NCBI GenBank assembly: GCA_003833135.1
Contig: QZLH01000259.1
Location: 91,324 to 119,612, forward strand
Direction: 5' to 3'
DNA length: 28,289 bases
Origin: Oehlia diaphana
Lineage: Eukaryota > Glomeromycota > Glomeromycetes > Glomerales > Glomeraceae
Positions within the stretch are counted from its first letter, which is position 1. Each line of letters opens with the position of its first letter. The notes under the pieces were generated by a model. The model was not told the origin of the DNA. It searched no databases and saw only the letters and a program-made list of their open reading frames with translations. This document shows, one piece after another, positions 28,091 through 28,289 of the stretch. Made by a program: the position numbers and the translations under genes.

Positions 28091-28289
28091 TATCAGCCAC
28101 ATTTGTTTATTTATCATCATTTTTTTAAACACTACGCTCACTTTCTTTCTTATATTCTTTCATTTAGTTTTTTTCTTTTATATTATTTTTTTTTTACACA
28201 AATTATTTTCTTTTTTTTATTTTAAATATTTTTTTTATTACCATCATTGTAAAAAAATCTTTTTTATCAAAAATTTTAAATCTAATAAA
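28091..28289. other. T-rich window end
   Basis: Pyrimidine-biased sequence with several T runs and no visible gene. The window ends without a clear feature boundary. Confidence 0.4.

Noticed and set aside
1..28289. tRNA, rRNA or CRISPR features
   Set aside because: No clover-leaf candidates with a proper T-loop motif, no rRNA signature and no regularly spaced identical repeats with unique spacers were seen. GGTTCGATTC near 16887 is the 3' end of a BTB copy.

Overview
The window looks like nuclear DNA of an arbuscular mycorrhizal fungus (Glomeromycotina, most like Rhizophagus). It is strongly AT-rich and full of homopolymer tracts. Its genes belong to families known to be hugely expanded in these fungi: MATA_HMG-type HMG-box proteins, BTB/POZ proteins, F-box/LRR proteins and protein kinases. 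The genus call rests on remembered family character, not on a database search. No rRNA, tRNA, CRISPR array or bacterial-type operon is visible.

Layout. At 92-1174 (+) a single ORF encodes two complete HMG-box units head to tail. Bases 1175-3050 hold decayed DNA: diverged interspersed repeats, a TTGCGGG minisatellite with G-quadruplex potential, and a short protein-kinase relic that ends just after its HRDL motif. From 3050 to 22739 lies a same-strand (-) array of nine BTB-BACK-SPRY loci. Five are open (4903-6207, 6685-7977, 14662-16107, 18581-19936, 21330-22739), two are frameshifted (12823-14233, 16878-18231) and two are degraded relics (3050-3814, 20384-20637). An F-box/LRR gene (9190-10851, -) interrupts the array, as does a non-coding stretch with a 114-bp MITE that has 22-bp terminal inverted repeats and a 9-bp target duplication. 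At 23361-24304 (+) is the decayed C-terminal half of a second F-box/LRR gene. From 24305 to the end is a gene-free, extremely AT-rich desert with a second MITE-like element (26603-26771) and a GC-rich island of three 30-bp tandem repeats (28001-28090).

How the genes relate. BTB-BACK proteins are typically substrate adaptors of CUL3 ubiquitin ligases, and F-box proteins are adaptors of SKP1-CUL1 ligases. Most of the window therefore encodes, or once encoded, target-selecting parts of the ubiquitin system. The BTB paralogues share a rigid core but differ sharply in loops at the edge of and inside the SPRY domain. They also show mosaic similarity to one another and every stage of decay. This is birth-and-death evolution of a recognition family, probably with gene conversion. 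What the SPRY domains bind cannot be read from the sequence.
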